A stretch of DNA of 64,000 nucleotides from positions 62,001-126,000 of the forward strand of contig CAYJGZ010000005.1 of NCBI GenBank assembly GCA_964370045.1, written 5' to 3'. The notes under the pieces are model-generated. The model did not search any database. It saw nothing but the letters and a program-made list of their open reading frames with translations, and had not been told where the DNA came from. Position 1 is the stretch's first letter. Each line of letters begins with the position of its first letter. Shown one piece after another: positions 42,917 to 52,054 of the stretch. The position numbers were made by a program, and so were the translations under genes. The stretch comes from JAAYCI01 sp964370045. GTDB lineage: Bacteria > Bacillota > Clostridia > Oscillospirales > Ruminococcaceae.

Positions 42917-44602
42917 CTAAAGCTGTGCTCTCAACCACTTATAGCTTTCTTCGCCCACATGCTTCACACAGCCCTCCTCAAAGGGTGTTTGCAGGCCTGC
43001 CGCTTGCACAAGGCCTGTGTAGGTGCTCGTGCCCGCCTTTTGCACCAGCGCAAGGTAACGCTCCCACGCATCCTTTTTGTCCTCGTTGTGCGCCAGCAGA
43101 AACTGCAGCGCCACTATCTGCGCAAGCACGTAATCTATATAGTAAAAGGGGCTTACGTATATATGCAGCTGCCTTTGCCAGCCTGCGCCCCTGCTGTAAA
43201 AGGGCAGTGCGTCAAAGTCCGCCCAGGGGCGATATTTTTTTTCAAGGCTCAGCCATGCCGCACACCGCTCCTCCTCGCTCATCTCGGGCGCTTCGTACAC
43301 CATTTGCTGGAATTCATCCACCATGCACCCATACGGCAAAAAGCAGAGCGCATCCTGCAGGTGTGCAATGGTGTATTTTTTTGTGTCCTGCCCGAAAAAC
43401 AGGTGGTGGTGCTCGCCTGTCAAAAACTCCATCGCCGTTGAGTGAATCTCGCACGACTCAAGCCCCGGGGAGCGTAGCTCGCTCACAAGGCCGCTTTGCG
43501 CCGCAAGGTATGCCGCAAAGGCGTGCCCTGCCTCGTGTGTCAGCACATCCACATCGCCCAGCGTCCCGTTGAAGTTTGAGAACACAAAGGGGCTTTTGTT
43601 CCCCGAAATATAGGTGCAGTATCCACCCGGCGCCTTGCCCGGCTTTGCCAGCACATCAAACAGCTCGTTTTGCATCATAAAGTCTATAAACTCGGCGCTT
43701 TGGGGCGACATCTGCCTGTACATCTCCTGCCCCGCTTGCAAAAGGCGCTGTGCCTCGCCGTGCGGCCGTGGATTGCCATCGCCGAACAGCAGTAGCTCAT
43801 CCCAATATTTTAGCGCATCTTCGCCTATTCTCTCGGCCTGCTCCTGCTTTAGCTTTTGCGCAATGGGCACAATGTACTTCGCCACATCCTGCCTGCACCG
43901 CTCAATGTCCGCACGTGTGTAGCCCATGCGCTCCATGCGAATATCCCCAAGCGGCACAAAGTTCTCATACCCCAGCATCTTTGCCTGTGCGGTGCGGTTT
44001 CGCACAAGGCGGCTGAAAATCCCGTTCAGCTCCTCCTTGTTCTGCTCGAAAAAGCCGCCCTCCGCCTCAAATGCTTCTTTGCGTACATCTCGGCTCACAT
44101 CCTGCTTGTGCGGGCCCAGCTGTGCCACCGTCAGCACCTCGCCCCTAAACGGAATGCGTGCGGAAGCGTACAGCTTTTCGTACAGCGTGCACAGTGCATT
44201 TTCCTCCTGTTGCAGCTGTATCAGGCGCTCGTCGCTCCCCTTTATGGCCAGCGCCATCTTTTGCGGCAGTATCTCACCGTATTTTTTGCCCAAGGCATCG
44301 CTGTGCTCGCTTGCCAAAAGTGAACGGTACAGCAAAAGCCGCTTGTCCTCCAAAACAGGCCCCTGCTCATCGAAGTAGTCGTTTTCATCATTATAGTAGG
44401 CATCCCGTGTGTCCACAGTGTGGCGCACCGACGCAACCGTCCCCGCCGTTCCCACCTGCTCAAAAATCACGCTCGCCTGCTCGTAACAGGCCAAAAGCTC
44501 CTGCTCGCTCTTAGCACTCTTTGCGCTTTGCGCAAGCTGTGTGAGCACATCCGCCGCCTTTTCAATATTCGGACGCTCGTAGGGCATTTCGCTGAATTTC
44601 AT
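42917..44602 (-). CDS. M3-family oligoendopeptidase
   Basis: 561 residues of the pepF/M3 zinc peptidase group, which degrades short peptides in the cytoplasm. The catalytic motif is HEAGHAFAAYLA (HExxH), with the third ligand Glu in the SCEIHSTAMEFL helix about 28 residues on. The long helical N-terminal half and C-terminal ending TPFEEGCVKH are normal for the family. The ATG at 44602 has AGGAGAG upstream. It is convergent with metA. The substrate range is not predictable. Confidence 0.93.
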   Translation of the reverse strand: MKFSEMPYERPNIEKAADVLTQLAQSAKSAKSEQELLACYEQASVIFEQVGTAGTVASVRHTVDTRDAYYNDENDYFDEQGPVLEDKRLLLYRSLLASEHSDALGKKYGEILPQKMALAIKGSDERLIQLQQEENALCTLYEKLYASARIPFRGEVLTVAQLGPHKQDVSRDVRKEAFEAEGGFFEQNKEELNGIFSRLVRNRTAQAKMLGYENFVPLGDIRMERMGYTRADIERCRQDVAKYIVPIAQKLKQEQAERIGEDALKYWDELLLFGDGNPRPHGEAQRLLQAGQEMYRQMSPQSAEFIDFMMQNELFDVLAKPGKAPGGYCTYISGNKSPFVFSNFNGTLGDVDVLTHEAGHAFAAYLAAQSGLVSELRSPGLESCEIHSTAMEFLTGEHHHLFFGQDTKKYTIAHLQDALCFLPYGCMVDEFQQMVYEAPEMSEEERCAAWLSLEKKYRPWADFDALPFYSRGAGWQRQLHIYVSPFYYIDYVLAQIVALQFLLAHNEDKKDAWERYLALVQKAGTSTYTGLVQAAGLQTPFEEGCVKHVGEESYKWLRAQL

Positions 44603-44634
44603 GGCACTCTCCTATTTTAGATATTATTGACATG

Positions 44635-44705
44635 TAACGTTGATTTAGAAGTAAAGTTAAACGTGAAGATGGGGCGGTATATCCCCCGCTTTTTTTACAC
44701 CCATA
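44635..44705. repeat. Family A element, degenerate copy 8
   Basis: Contains GTTGATTTAGAAGTAAAGTT, a GGCGGTATATCCCCC half-core and a run of T. The right half is missing. Confidence 0.55.
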
Positions 44706-44778
44706 TAGTGTTTGCACTTGTAATTTATCGCATTATTGTATTATTATATCATAAACAGATTATGTAGTGTTGCCGTAG

Positions 44779-44818
44779 CCAAAATATGCCGTCTGAACAC
44801 CTACGCCGGCACTATCTA
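44779..44818. repeat. Family B half element
   Basis: GCCAAAATATGCCGTCTGAAC followed by CACCTACGCCGGCACTATCTA matches the right-hand end of the complete copy at 49.8 kb and the left end (inverted) of the 39.3-kb copy. It lies just before the HD gene's ribosome site. Confidence 0.65.
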
Positions 44819-44832
44819 AAGGAGATTTTACA

Positions 44833-45408
44833 ATGCAAAAACTTACCCAAGAGCGAGCACAAGAGCTCATTTTAACCACCACAAGCCAGCCGCACCTTTT
44901 ACAGCACTCTTTAGCGGTAAGTGCCGCCATGGGCGCTTTGGCAGAGCATTTCGGGCAGGACGTAGCCTACTGGCAGGCAGTGGGCACACTGCACGACTAC
45001 GACTACGAGCAGCACCCCACCGAGCACCTGCAGCACACGAAGGAGCCACTGCTTGCCGCAGGCGTAGACGAGCAGGCTGTGCGTGCTATTTTAGCACACG
45101 GGTGGGGCATTTGCTGTGACGTCGAGCCGCAGAGCGAGCTTGAAAAAAGCCTGTATGCTGTGGACGAGCTAACGGGGCTTATCTCCGCCACCGCACGTAT
45201 GCGCCCAAGCGGCATAGCAGACCTTGAGACAAAGAGTGTAAAGAAAAAATTCAAGGACAAAGCGTTTGCCGCAAAGGTGGACAGAGCCGTCATCCAAAAT
45301 GGTGCGGACATGCTAAACCTTGAGCTTTCACAGCTGATAGAGCTGTGCATAAAGGGAATGAAGCCGCACGCAGAGCAGCTGGGGATTTCAGGCACAGCAA
45401 GTGCATAA
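44833..45408 (+). CDS. HD-domain hydrolase
   Basis: A 191-residue HD-superfamily phosphohydrolase. The metal-binding motif is near the N-terminus (LLQHSLAVSAAMGAL, then GTLHDYDYEQHP). IRAILAHGWGICC and VDELTGLI follow, as in the small YedJ/HDIG-like cytoplasmic members. The nucleotide substrate is unknown. AAGGAG lies 9 nt before the ATG, directly after a family B half element. A terminator follows at 45431. Confidence 0.88.
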   Translation: MQKLTQERAQELILTTTSQPHLLQHSLAVSAAMGALAEHFGQDVAYWQAVGTLHDYDYEQHPTEHLQHTKEPLLAAGVDEQAVRAILAHGWGICCDVEPQSELEKSLYAVDELTGLISATARMRPSGIADLETKSVKKKFKDKAFAAKVDRAVIQNGADMLNLELSQLIELCIKGMKPHAEQLGISGTASA

Positions 45409-45430
45409 GCTTTATATTTATTTTGTATAG

Positions 45431-45457
45431 GGGCGCCCCTGTGTGGTCGCCCTTTTT
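45431..45457 (+). terminator. Terminator after HD gene
   Basis: GGGCG / CGCCC stem (with CCCCTGTGTGG loop region) followed by TTTTT. Confidence 0.75.
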
Positions 45458-45596
45458 CATTTTATTGTAGATTATCAAAGTAAAATATATTTATTCCAAA
45501 ATTCCAACAACCAATATTATTCGGGCGAGCGCATAGGCTCTCCCCTACTTTGTATGGTATCAAATCCTAAAAATTTGTAAAAACTTATTTTTCCCC

Positions 45597-45624
45597 TTGA
45601 CATATTTTGAAAATGCGTTAAAAT
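45597..45624 (+). promoter_or_regulatory. Heat-shock operon promoter
   Basis: Consensus TTGACA and TAAAAT are separated by 16 nt, immediately upstream of CIRCE. Confidence 0.8.
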
Positions 45625-45628
45625 AATA

Positions 45629-45655
45629 TTAGCACTCAAAGCTTGTGAGTGCTAA
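45629..45655 (+). promoter_or_regulatory. CIRCE operator (HrcA binding site)
   Basis: Exact consensus TTAGCACTC-N9-GAGTGCTAA, placed over the transcription start region. It is the HrcA operator controlling hrcA and its downstream genes. Confidence 0.98.
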
Positions 45656-45685
45656 CGCCTACAAAGAAAGGGGCGCACACCACAC

Positions 45686-46708
45686 ATGGACAACCGCAAA
45701 CAGCGCATTATGATGGCGATTGTTTCGCTGTATGGGGCGCAGGGCGAGCCCGTCGGCAGCAACCTGCTTTGCAAGCACCTTGATATATCGGTATCCTCCG
45801 CCACACTGCGCAACGAAATGGCGGCGCTAACACGGCTGGGCATGTTGGAGCAGCCGCACACCTCCGCAGGGCGTGTGCCCACCGCAAAGGGATACCGCTA
45901 TTATGTGGACAACCTTTTGGACCGCACGGTGCGTCTTTCGGCGCAGGAAAAGGCACTCTTGGACAGTGCGTTTCGCACGCTGGACTACGACCCCGAGCAG
46001 ATGGTGCAGGGCGCGGCACGCCTGCTTTCGGAGCACCTTGGCTACGCAGTGATTGCCACCACCCCACGTGCGGAGGACATCACCATGGCGCACTTTGAGG
46101 TGTTGCAGGTGGGCAGGCACGCCGTGGCGGTGCTGGGCGTAACACGTGCAGGCGGCGTGCGCACACGTGTAGTAAAGGTAGACTGCGAGCTTAGCCCCTC
46201 GTTGATTTCGCAGGTTGCACAGCAGCTGAACCGCCACCTATGCTTTGTGGCAAGTGCAGATGTGCACCCAAAACTACTTCAGGGCATATTTGAGGCTTTG
46301 GGCAGTGAGCGCCTTGTGGGAACGGCCATTGTTTCGGCGGCGCTCACACTACTTGCGGAGGCAGGACGGCCGAAAGTTTACTTTGAGGGACAAAAAAACC
46401 TACTGCACCGCCCCGAAATGGAAAACGCTCTGCGTACACTCATAGAGCTTGCGGACGCACCCGAGCGTGTGGAGCGGCTTTTGAAGCCCAAGACAAACCA
46501 CACCCAAATTCTCTTTGGGGACGAAATGCCCCACTCCCCCATGCACAGCATCTGCCTTGTTTCACGCAGGTATCTCGCAGGGGGCGGCCTTACGGGTGTG
46601 CTTTCGGTGGCAGGGCCTATCCGTATGCCCTACCGCAGTGTAATCCCCGACCTTGAGTACTTCAGCGCCCTGCTGGGACAGGGACTAAGCGGCAACATGG
46701 CAGGGTAG
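45686..46708 (+). CDS. hrcA: Heat-inducible transcription repressor HrcA
   Basis: 340 residues. The N-terminal winged helix (SNLLCKHLDISVSSATLRNEM) is followed by TSAGRVPTAKGYRYYVD, the family signature, a GAF-like middle and dimer domain. It represses its own operon through CIRCE and needs GroEL to stay active. GAAAGG precedes the start by about 10 nt. It is the first gene of the hrcA-grpE-dnaK-dnaJ cluster. Confidence 0.97.
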   Translation: MDNRKQRIMMAIVSLYGAQGEPVGSNLLCKHLDISVSSATLRNEMAALTRLGMLEQPHTSAGRVPTAKGYRYYVDNLLDRTVRLSAQEKALLDSAFRTLDYDPEQMVQGAARLLSEHLGYAVIATTPRAEDITMAHFEVLQVGRHAVAVLGVTRAGGVRTRVVKVDCELSPSLISQVAQQLNRHLCFVASADVHPKLLQGIFEALGSERLVGTAIVSAALTLLAEAGRPKVYFEGQKNLLHRPEMENALRTLIELADAPERVERLLKPKTNHTQILFGDEMPHSPMHSICLVSRRYLAGGGLTGVLSVAGPIRMPYRSVIPDLEYFSALLGQGLSGNMAG

Positions 46709-46766
46709 CTACCGTAGGCTTATATATAAAAGATACAGCAATGTTTTTTTAAGGGAGGTCGTCAGC

Positions 46767-47354
46767 ATGGCAGAAAACGAAAAGCCGCAGACGCAAAAGG
46801 ACGCTTCATCCGATACCGTAAAAGAGGAAAAAAAGACCGCAAAGTCCGCGCAGGCGGAAAAAAAGACAAAGAGCCGCTCCAAGGCAAGCGGCGAGGCAAG
46901 CCTTGCCGCCGCAGAGGAAAAGCTTGAGGCGGCAAACGCAAAAGCGGACGAAATACAGCAGCAGCTTTTGCGCACCACCGCAGAGTACGACAACTACCGC
47001 AAGCGTAGCCAAAAGGAAAACGATGCCGCCTTTGGCAACGGCATTTCCCACGCGGCAGGAATGCTAATTCCCGTTTTGGACACACTGGAGGCCGCCGCAG
47101 GTGCCCCCACCGCAGACGAGGAGTACAAAAAGGGCGTACTTATGACACTTGCAAAGGCAAAGGATGTCTTTGAAAAGCTGGGCATCACCGAGATAGAGTG
47201 CGAGGGCAAGCCGTTTGACCCACAGCTGCACAACGCCTGTGTGCAGGAGGAAAAAGAGGGTGTCGAAAGCGGCAACATCACACGTGTACTGCAAAAGGGC
47301 TACATGCTCCACGGACGTGTTGTTCGCCACGCAGTGGTGGCCGTAGCGCCATAG
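46767..47354 (+). CDS. grpE: GrpE nucleotide exchange factor
   Basis: 195 residues. An acidic/lysine-rich disordered N-terminus leads to a long coiled coil (AEEKLEAANAKADEIQQQLL), then YDNYRKRSQKE and the C-terminal beta domain with VLQKGYMLHGRVVRHAVV, the GrpE signature. It releases ADP from DnaK. AAGGGAGG lies 8-10 nt before the ATG, 58 nt after hrcA. The 337-nt gap to dnaK holds family A remnants. Confidence 0.96.
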   Translation: MAENEKPQTQKDASSDTVKEEKKTAKSAQAEKKTKSRSKASGEASLAAAEEKLEAANAKADEIQQQLLRTTAEYDNYRKRSQKENDAAFGNGISHAAGMLIPVLDTLEAAAGAPTADEEYKKGVLMTLAKAKDVFEKLGITEIECEGKPFDPQLHNACVQEEKEGVESGNITRVLQKGYMLHGRVVRHAVVAVAP

Positions 47355-47372
47355 TGTACGCTTTTTGCAGGG

Positions 47373-47435
47373 CAATCACACAAAAGCAATTTAGAGGTAA
47401 AAAAAGGCGGTATATCCCCCGCTTTTTTTCGCACT
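47373..47435. repeat. Family A element, degenerate copy 9
   Basis: CAATCACACAAAAGCAATTTAG and the half-core GGCGGTATATCCCCC followed by GCTTTTTTT; nearly the same decayed form as copy 8. Confidence 0.55.
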
Positions 47436-47593
47436 AACTTTTTGCGGCAAATCGCATGTTTCGGCTTTTTTCAGTATTATCTAACGTTATAATTTTACCT
47501 GTAATCCACATGTAACATAGCCAACAACACACATAAGACATACAACATCACACAACACCCAACCGTTTGCACCACTCAAAGCAGGGGATAAAC

Positions 47594-47629
47594 CGTGTTT
47601 CCTCCCCGCCTACGGCGGGGAGGAAACAC
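47594..47629. repeat. Hairpin upstream of dnaK, family A-like core
   Basis: Perfect 16-bp arms GTGTTTCCTCCCCGCC and GGCGGGGAGGAAACAC around TACG. The tip equals the family A tip (CCCCGCCTACGGCGGGG), but the flanks differ. No T-run follows. It lies 63 nt before dnaK and could modulate read-through from hrcA-grpE. Confidence 0.75.
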
Positions 47630-47691
47630 AAAACTAATTTTTCCTTACATTAACTTTACACAGACAAATCATTACAAAGGAGACTTTTACT

Positions 47692-49518
47692 ATGAGCAAA
47701 ATTGTAGGTATAGACCTTGGCACAACAAACAGCTGTATCGCCGTAATGGAGGGCGGAGACGCTGTTGTCATTCCAAACGCAGAGGGCGCACGCACCACCC
47801 CCAGCGTCATCGGCTTCACCAAAACAGCGGAGCGCCTTGTGGGCCAGGTGGCAAAGCGCCAGGCTATCACAAACCCCGACCGCACCATCGCCTCCATCAA
47901 GCGTGAGATGGGCACAAACTATAAGGTGGAGGTTGACGACAAAAAGTACACTCCGCAGGAAATTTCCGCAATGGTGCTGGCAAAGCTGAAGGCGGATGCG
48001 GAAAGCTACCTCGGTGAAAAGGTGACGGACGCTGTTATCACCGTGCCTGCGTATTTTTCAGACAGCCAGCGCCAGGCCACAAAGGACGCCGGCGCTATTG
48101 CCGGGCTTAACGTAAAGCGTATTATCAACGAGCCCACCGCCGCCGCACTTGCGTACGGCATGGACAAGCAGGCAGAGCAGAAAATCATGGTGTACGACCT
48201 TGGTGGTGGCACGTTTGACGTGTCCGTAATCGAGATGGGCGACGGCGTAACGGAGGTGCTCTCCACCGCAGGCGACACTCGCCTTGGCGGCGACGACTTT
48301 GACGAGCGTGTTATCAACTGGCTTGCGGATGAGTTCAAGCGTGAAAACGGCATAGACCTGCGTAACGACAAAATGGCGGCACAGCGCCTAAAAGAGGCAG
48401 CAGAAAAGGCAAAGATAGAGCTGTCGGGCGTGGCCTCCACCCAGATTAACCTGCCCTTTATCACTGCGGATGCCTCAGGCCCTAAGCACCTTGACTGCAC
48501 ACTCACCCGTGCAAAGTTCAACGAGCTCACACAGGACCTTGTGGAAAGAACCATGGGCCCCATCAAGCGTGCGCTCAAGGACGCAGGCCTAAACCCGAGC
48601 GACCTAAAGCGTGTACTTTTGGTGGGCGGCTCCACACGTATTCCTGCCGTGCAGGATGCCGTTAAGAGCTTCATGGGCGTAGAGCCTTCCAAGGACATCA
48701 ACCCCGACGAGTGCGTGGCGCTGGGCGCTGCCATTCAGGGCGGTGTTTTGGGCGGCGACGTAAAAGGACTGCTGCTTTTGGACGTTACACCGCTGAGCCT
48801 TGGCATCGAGACAATGGGCGGCGTTTCCACAAAAATCATCGAGCGCAACACCACCATCCCCACAAAGAAGAGCCAAATTTTCTCCACAGCCGCCGACAGC
48901 CAGCCCAGCGTTGAGGTAAACGTGCTTCAGGGCGAGCGTGAGATGGCAAAGGACAACAAAAAGCTTGGCACTTTCCACCTGGACGGCATTCCTGCCGCAC
49001 CCCGTGGCGTGCCCCAAATCGAGGTTACGTTCGACATCGACGCAAACGGCATTGTAAACGTATCTGCGAAAGATTTGGGCACAAGCAAGGAGCAAAACAT
49101 CACCATCACCGCCTCCACCAACATGAGCAAGGAGGATGTGGAGAAGGCGGTGAAGGATGCGGAGCAGTACGCCGAAGAGGACCGCAAAATCAAGGAGAAA
49201 ATCGAAACACGCAACGCCGCAGACAGCCTTGTGTACCAGACCGAAAAGACGATAGCCGACCTTGGCGACAAAGTAAGCGATGCGGAGCGCACCGAGCTGA
49301 ACGAGAAGAAGGATGCGCTGAAAAATGCGCTGAACGCAGACAACCTTGAGGACATCAAGGAAAAGCAGGAGACACTGCAAAAGGCGCTGTACGAGGTGAG
49401 CAGCAAGGCATACAGCGAGGCGCAACAGGCAGGCGCAGAGCAGGATGCAGGTGCACCTCCCCCGCAGGACGACGTGATAGACGCAGACTTTACCGAGATT
49501 GACGGCGAGGAAAAGTAG
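47692..49518 (+). CDS. dnaK: Chaperone DnaK
   Basis: 608 residues, normal for Firmicutes Hsp70. IGIDLGTTNSC-type phosphate loop (GIDLGTTNSCIAVMEGG), VYDLGGGTFDVSV, LVGGSTRIPAVQ, and a substrate-binding domain ending in the acidic tail DVIDADFTEIDGEEK. ATP-driven folding chaperone working with DnaJ and GrpE. AAAGGAG lies 10 nt upstream. No second CIRCE lies before it, so heat control probably depends on read-through from hrcA. Confidence 0.98.
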   Translation: MSKIVGIDLGTTNSCIAVMEGGDAVVIPNAEGARTTPSVIGFTKTAERLVGQVAKRQAITNPDRTIASIKREMGTNYKVEVDDKKYTPQEISAMVLAKLKADAESYLGEKVTDAVITVPAYFSDSQRQATKDAGAIAGLNVKRIINEPTAAALAYGMDKQAEQKIMVYDLGGGTFDVSVIEMGDGVTEVLSTAGDTRLGGDDFDERVINWLADEFKRENGIDLRNDKMAAQRLKEAAEKAKIELSGVASTQINLPFITADASGPKHLDCTLTRAKFNELTQDLVERTMGPIKRALKDAGLNPSDLKRVLLVGGSTRIPAVQDAVKSFMGVEPSKDINPDECVALGAAIQGGVLGGDVKGLLLLDVTPLSLGIETMGGVSTKIIERNTTIPTKKSQIFSTAADSQPSVEVNVLQGEREMAKDNKKLGTFHLDGIPAAPRGVPQIEVTFDIDANGIVNVSAKDLGTSKEQNITITASTNMSKEDVEKAVKDAEQYAEEDRKIKEKIETRNAADSLVYQTEKTIADLGDKVSDAERTELNEKKDALKNALNADNLEDIKEKQETLQKALYEVSSKAYSEAQQAGAEQDAGAPPPQDDVIDADFTEIDGEEK

Positions 49519-49686
49519 GATAATACAGCCTGCCCACACGGGGGCAGACCGCAGCAAGCATATTCCCGGTCGATGTGGCACAGTATCGCATCGGCTGGGG
49601 GTTTGCCTTGTGAGGAATGTTTTATACACGCTATATATAGCGTATATACGATATTTTTACCCAAAGTTAATTTTATCCATATCATT

Positions 49687-49865
49687 TAGGTGCGTTTTTA
49701 GATAGTGTGGACATGAGTTGAATCGCAGGGATTTTGAGCAATTTTTTTGCAAGACGCGGCGGAAAAACGATGCACTCCTTTGTGGAATGCGAGTTTTGAC
49801 AACAAAGTATGGCGAAAAAATTGCCAAAATAACTCGACTGAACACTCGTGTCCATACTATCTAAT
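49687..49865. repeat. Family B element, copy 3 (complete, about 178 bp)
   Basis: Terminal inverted repeats TAGATAGTGTGGACATGAG and CTCGTGTCCATACTATCTA, 14 of the outermost 15 bases pairing. The interior contains TTTTGAGCAATTTTTTTGC and GGCGAAAAAATTGCCAAAA. It lies between dnaK and dnaJ. Confidence 0.92.
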
Positions 49866-49972
49866 GGACCTAAAATACATTTGCACCCTCAAAGCGACGA
49901 GGCTTTCGGCACAGGCTTCGCAGGCATGTTTTGCAGGGTAGCTATCAGCGACACAAATTGGAGGTGAGGCGA

Positions 49973-51130
49973 TTGGCTGAAAAGCGGGACTATTATGAGG
50001 TTCTGGGTGTGGCCAAGGACGCCGGCGAGGGCGACATTAAAAACGCTTACAGAAAAAAGGCGAAAAAGTATCACCCGGACCTAAACCCGGGCGACAAGGA
50101 AGCGGAAGCCAAGTTCAAGGAAGCGGGCGAAGCGTACGAGGTGCTTAGCAACAAGGAGAAAAAGGCACGCTACGACCAATTCGGCCACGCAGGTGTGGAC
50201 CCCAGCTACGGCGCAGGCACACAAAGCGGCGGCTTTGGCGGCGGCTTTGGCAATGTGGACTTTGGGGACATATTCGAGACATTTTTCGGCGGTGGCTTTG
50301 GGGGCGGCGGCTTTGGCCGCAAGCAGCAAAACCCCAACGCACCCAAAAGAGGTGCGGACGTGCGTGTGAGCCTTGTGCTTAGCTTCATGGAGGCGGTGCA
50401 CGGCACCACAAAGACCATAAACATCACAAAGCAGGACACCTGCGATGAATGCTACGGCAGTGGCGCCGAAAAGGGCACCACGCCCGAAAGCTGCCCCGAG
50501 TGCGGCGGCAGTGGCTTTGTGGTCACCTCCAAGCGCACCGCCTTTGGCATGATGCAGGAAAACCGCCCCTGCCCACGCTGTGGCGGCAAGGGCAAGATAA
50601 TAAAAAGCCCCTGCCACAAGTGCCACGGTAGCGGACGTGTGGGCACGCCCAAAACGCTGGAGATAAAAATACCCGCAGGTGTGGACGACGACCAAAACAT
50701 CGTACAGCGTGGCAAGGGCGATGCAGGCCTAAACGGCGGCCCTGCGGGCGACCTTATCGCCATCATCACCGTGCGGCCGGACCCCATGTTCGAGCGCCAG
50801 CGCTACGACGTGCTTGTAAACATACCCATCACCTACGCACAGGCGGTGCTGGGCGCAAAGCTCACCGTGCCCACCATCGACGGCAAGGTGGAGCTTTCGG
50901 TGCCGGAGGGCACACAGGCAGGCATGGAGTTCCGCCTAAAAAACAAGGGCATCCCCTACGTGAACGGCAGAGGCCGTGGCGACCAGTATGTAAAGGTGAC
51001 GGTGGAGATACCCAAAAAGCTCACAAAGACCCAGCGTGATGCACTGAACAAGTTTGAAAACCTACTGCGTGAGGACAACTACGAACAGCGCAAGGGCTTT
51101 TTGAAGGGCATGAAGGATAGGTTTAGTTAG
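49973..51130 (+). CDS. dnaJ: Chaperone DnaJ
   Basis: 385 residues. J domain (RDYYEVLGVAKDAGEGDIKN; HPD in YHPDLNPGD), Gly/Phe-rich linker (GGFGGGFGN), four zinc-binding repeats (CDECYGSG, CPECGGSG, CPRCGGKG, CHKCHGSG) and the C-terminal substrate domains. It stimulates DnaK ATPase. The start is TTG at 49973, 7 nt after GGAGGTGAGG; earlier in-frame codons are outside the family. A complete family B element separates it from dnaK, but no extra promoter is evident. Confidence 0.97.
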   Translation: MAEKRDYYEVLGVAKDAGEGDIKNAYRKKAKKYHPDLNPGDKEAEAKFKEAGEAYEVLSNKEKKARYDQFGHAGVDPSYGAGTQSGGFGGGFGNVDFGDIFETFFGGGFGGGGFGRKQQNPNAPKRGADVRVSLVLSFMEAVHGTTKTINITKQDTCDECYGSGAEKGTTPESCPECGGSGFVVTSKRTAFGMMQENRPCPRCGGKGKIIKSPCHKCHGSGRVGTPKTLEIKIPAGVDDDQNIVQRGKGDAGLNGGPAGDLIAIITVRPDPMFERQRYDVLVNIPITYAQAVLGAKLTVPTIDGKVELSVPEGTQAGMEFRLKNKGIPYVNGRGRGDQYVKVTVEIPKKLTKTQRDALNKFENLLREDNYEQRKGFLKGMKDRFS

Positions 51131-51190
51131 GCTGCACTATTCAGATAGTGATAACACCCCATAAAAGAATATCCGGAATAATATAAAACA

Positions 51191-51230
51191 AAAAGGATGT
51201 CTCCGCCAAAAGTGCAGGGGCATCCTTTTT
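51191..51230. terminator. Terminator between dnaJ and the XRE gene
   Basis: AAAAGGATG / CATCCTTTT arms; the arms supply T-runs on both strands. Shared by convergent genes. Confidence 0.8.
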
Positions 51231-51259
51231 ATATTACTCTACGTATAATTTCTACACCA

Positions 51260-51829
51260 TCACCTTCTAAAAAGCCCGTCACGCTTCATCATGTAGTATG
51301 CAAGCCCTAAAAATGTGCTTGATATAATCACCCAGAATGTAGGCCTTATGCCCCGAGCCTTGCAGTCCTTATACACAAAGCGCAGTACGTGCACAAATAT
51401 TGTCACGGCGGCAAACAGCATAAACACCATTGCACCTATCATGACATAAAGTATAGTTTGCCTGCTGTGCGCTTTTGTTATGTCTGCGTACACGCCAAAC
51501 GCAAATAGCCCCAAAAAAATCACAAGCGATGCAAGCACAGCCACCTTGAGCTGCTTTGACATTTTAATGCTCACATCTATTTTTGGCGCTGTACCTCCTC
51601 GTGTGCCGCACACATCCTCAACGCTTAACTTTGCGTTTCGCATATCTCCCACCGACACGCCAAAAACTTCTGCGAGCTTTGCCATCTTCTCATGCGATGG
51701 CTCTGCCGCACCATTCTCCCATTTGGACACCGACTGTCTGCTTACGTCCATTTGCTCTGCCAGCTGCTCCTGCGACATGCCCCGCATTTTGCGCAGCTCT
51801 CGTATTTTTTCCCCCAGTATTATAGTCAC
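51260..51829 (-). CDS. XRE-type regulator with membrane helices
   Basis: 189 residues. The N-terminal helix-turn-helix (MSQEQLAEQMDVSRQSVSKWENG) is followed by a linker and three hydrophobic segments (VAVLASLVIFLGLFAFGVY; MIGAMVFMLFAAVTIFVHVL; FWVIISSTFLGLAYYM). This layout is common in Firmicutes membrane-tethered repressors. It is divergent from the response regulator and may sense envelope state. The weak site AGGGTGA precedes the ATG. The target genes are unknown. Confidence 0.85.
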   Translation of the reverse strand: MTIILGEKIRELRKMRGMSQEQLAEQMDVSRQSVSKWENGAAEPSHEKMAKLAEVFGVSVGDMRNAKLSVEDVCGTRGGTAPKIDVSIKMSKQLKVAVLASLVIFLGLFAFGVYADITKAHSRQTILYVMIGAMVFMLFAAVTIFVHVLRFVYKDCKARGIRPTFWVIISSTFLGLAYYMMKRDGLFRR

Positions 51830-51985
51830 CCTGCATCACCTCCATGGCTAAATTATACCAATTTAGCGAAAAATCGTCCATAAACCGCACCGCAACTTCG
51901 CTTTACATTTGGTTGCGTTTTCTTGTTTTACGGAAAATCGCCCCACTTCACAGATTGAAAAGAACATTTATTTTGCTTTTCTCAT

Positions 51986-52014
51986 TTTACTCTCCCCTAA
52001 ATTTAAGGTACAAT
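51986..52014 (+). promoter_or_regulatory. Promoter of the two-component operon
   Basis: TTTACT and TACAAT are separated by 17 nt, 40 nt before the response regulator start. Confidence 0.55.
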
Positions 52015-52054
52015 TAAGTTTCATAGTATATTGTATCCTACGAGGTGAAACCAA

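Noticed and set aside
48604..49629. 341-codon minus-strand frame opposite dnaK
   Set aside because: Antisense of a strongly conserved gene, no recognised motifs.
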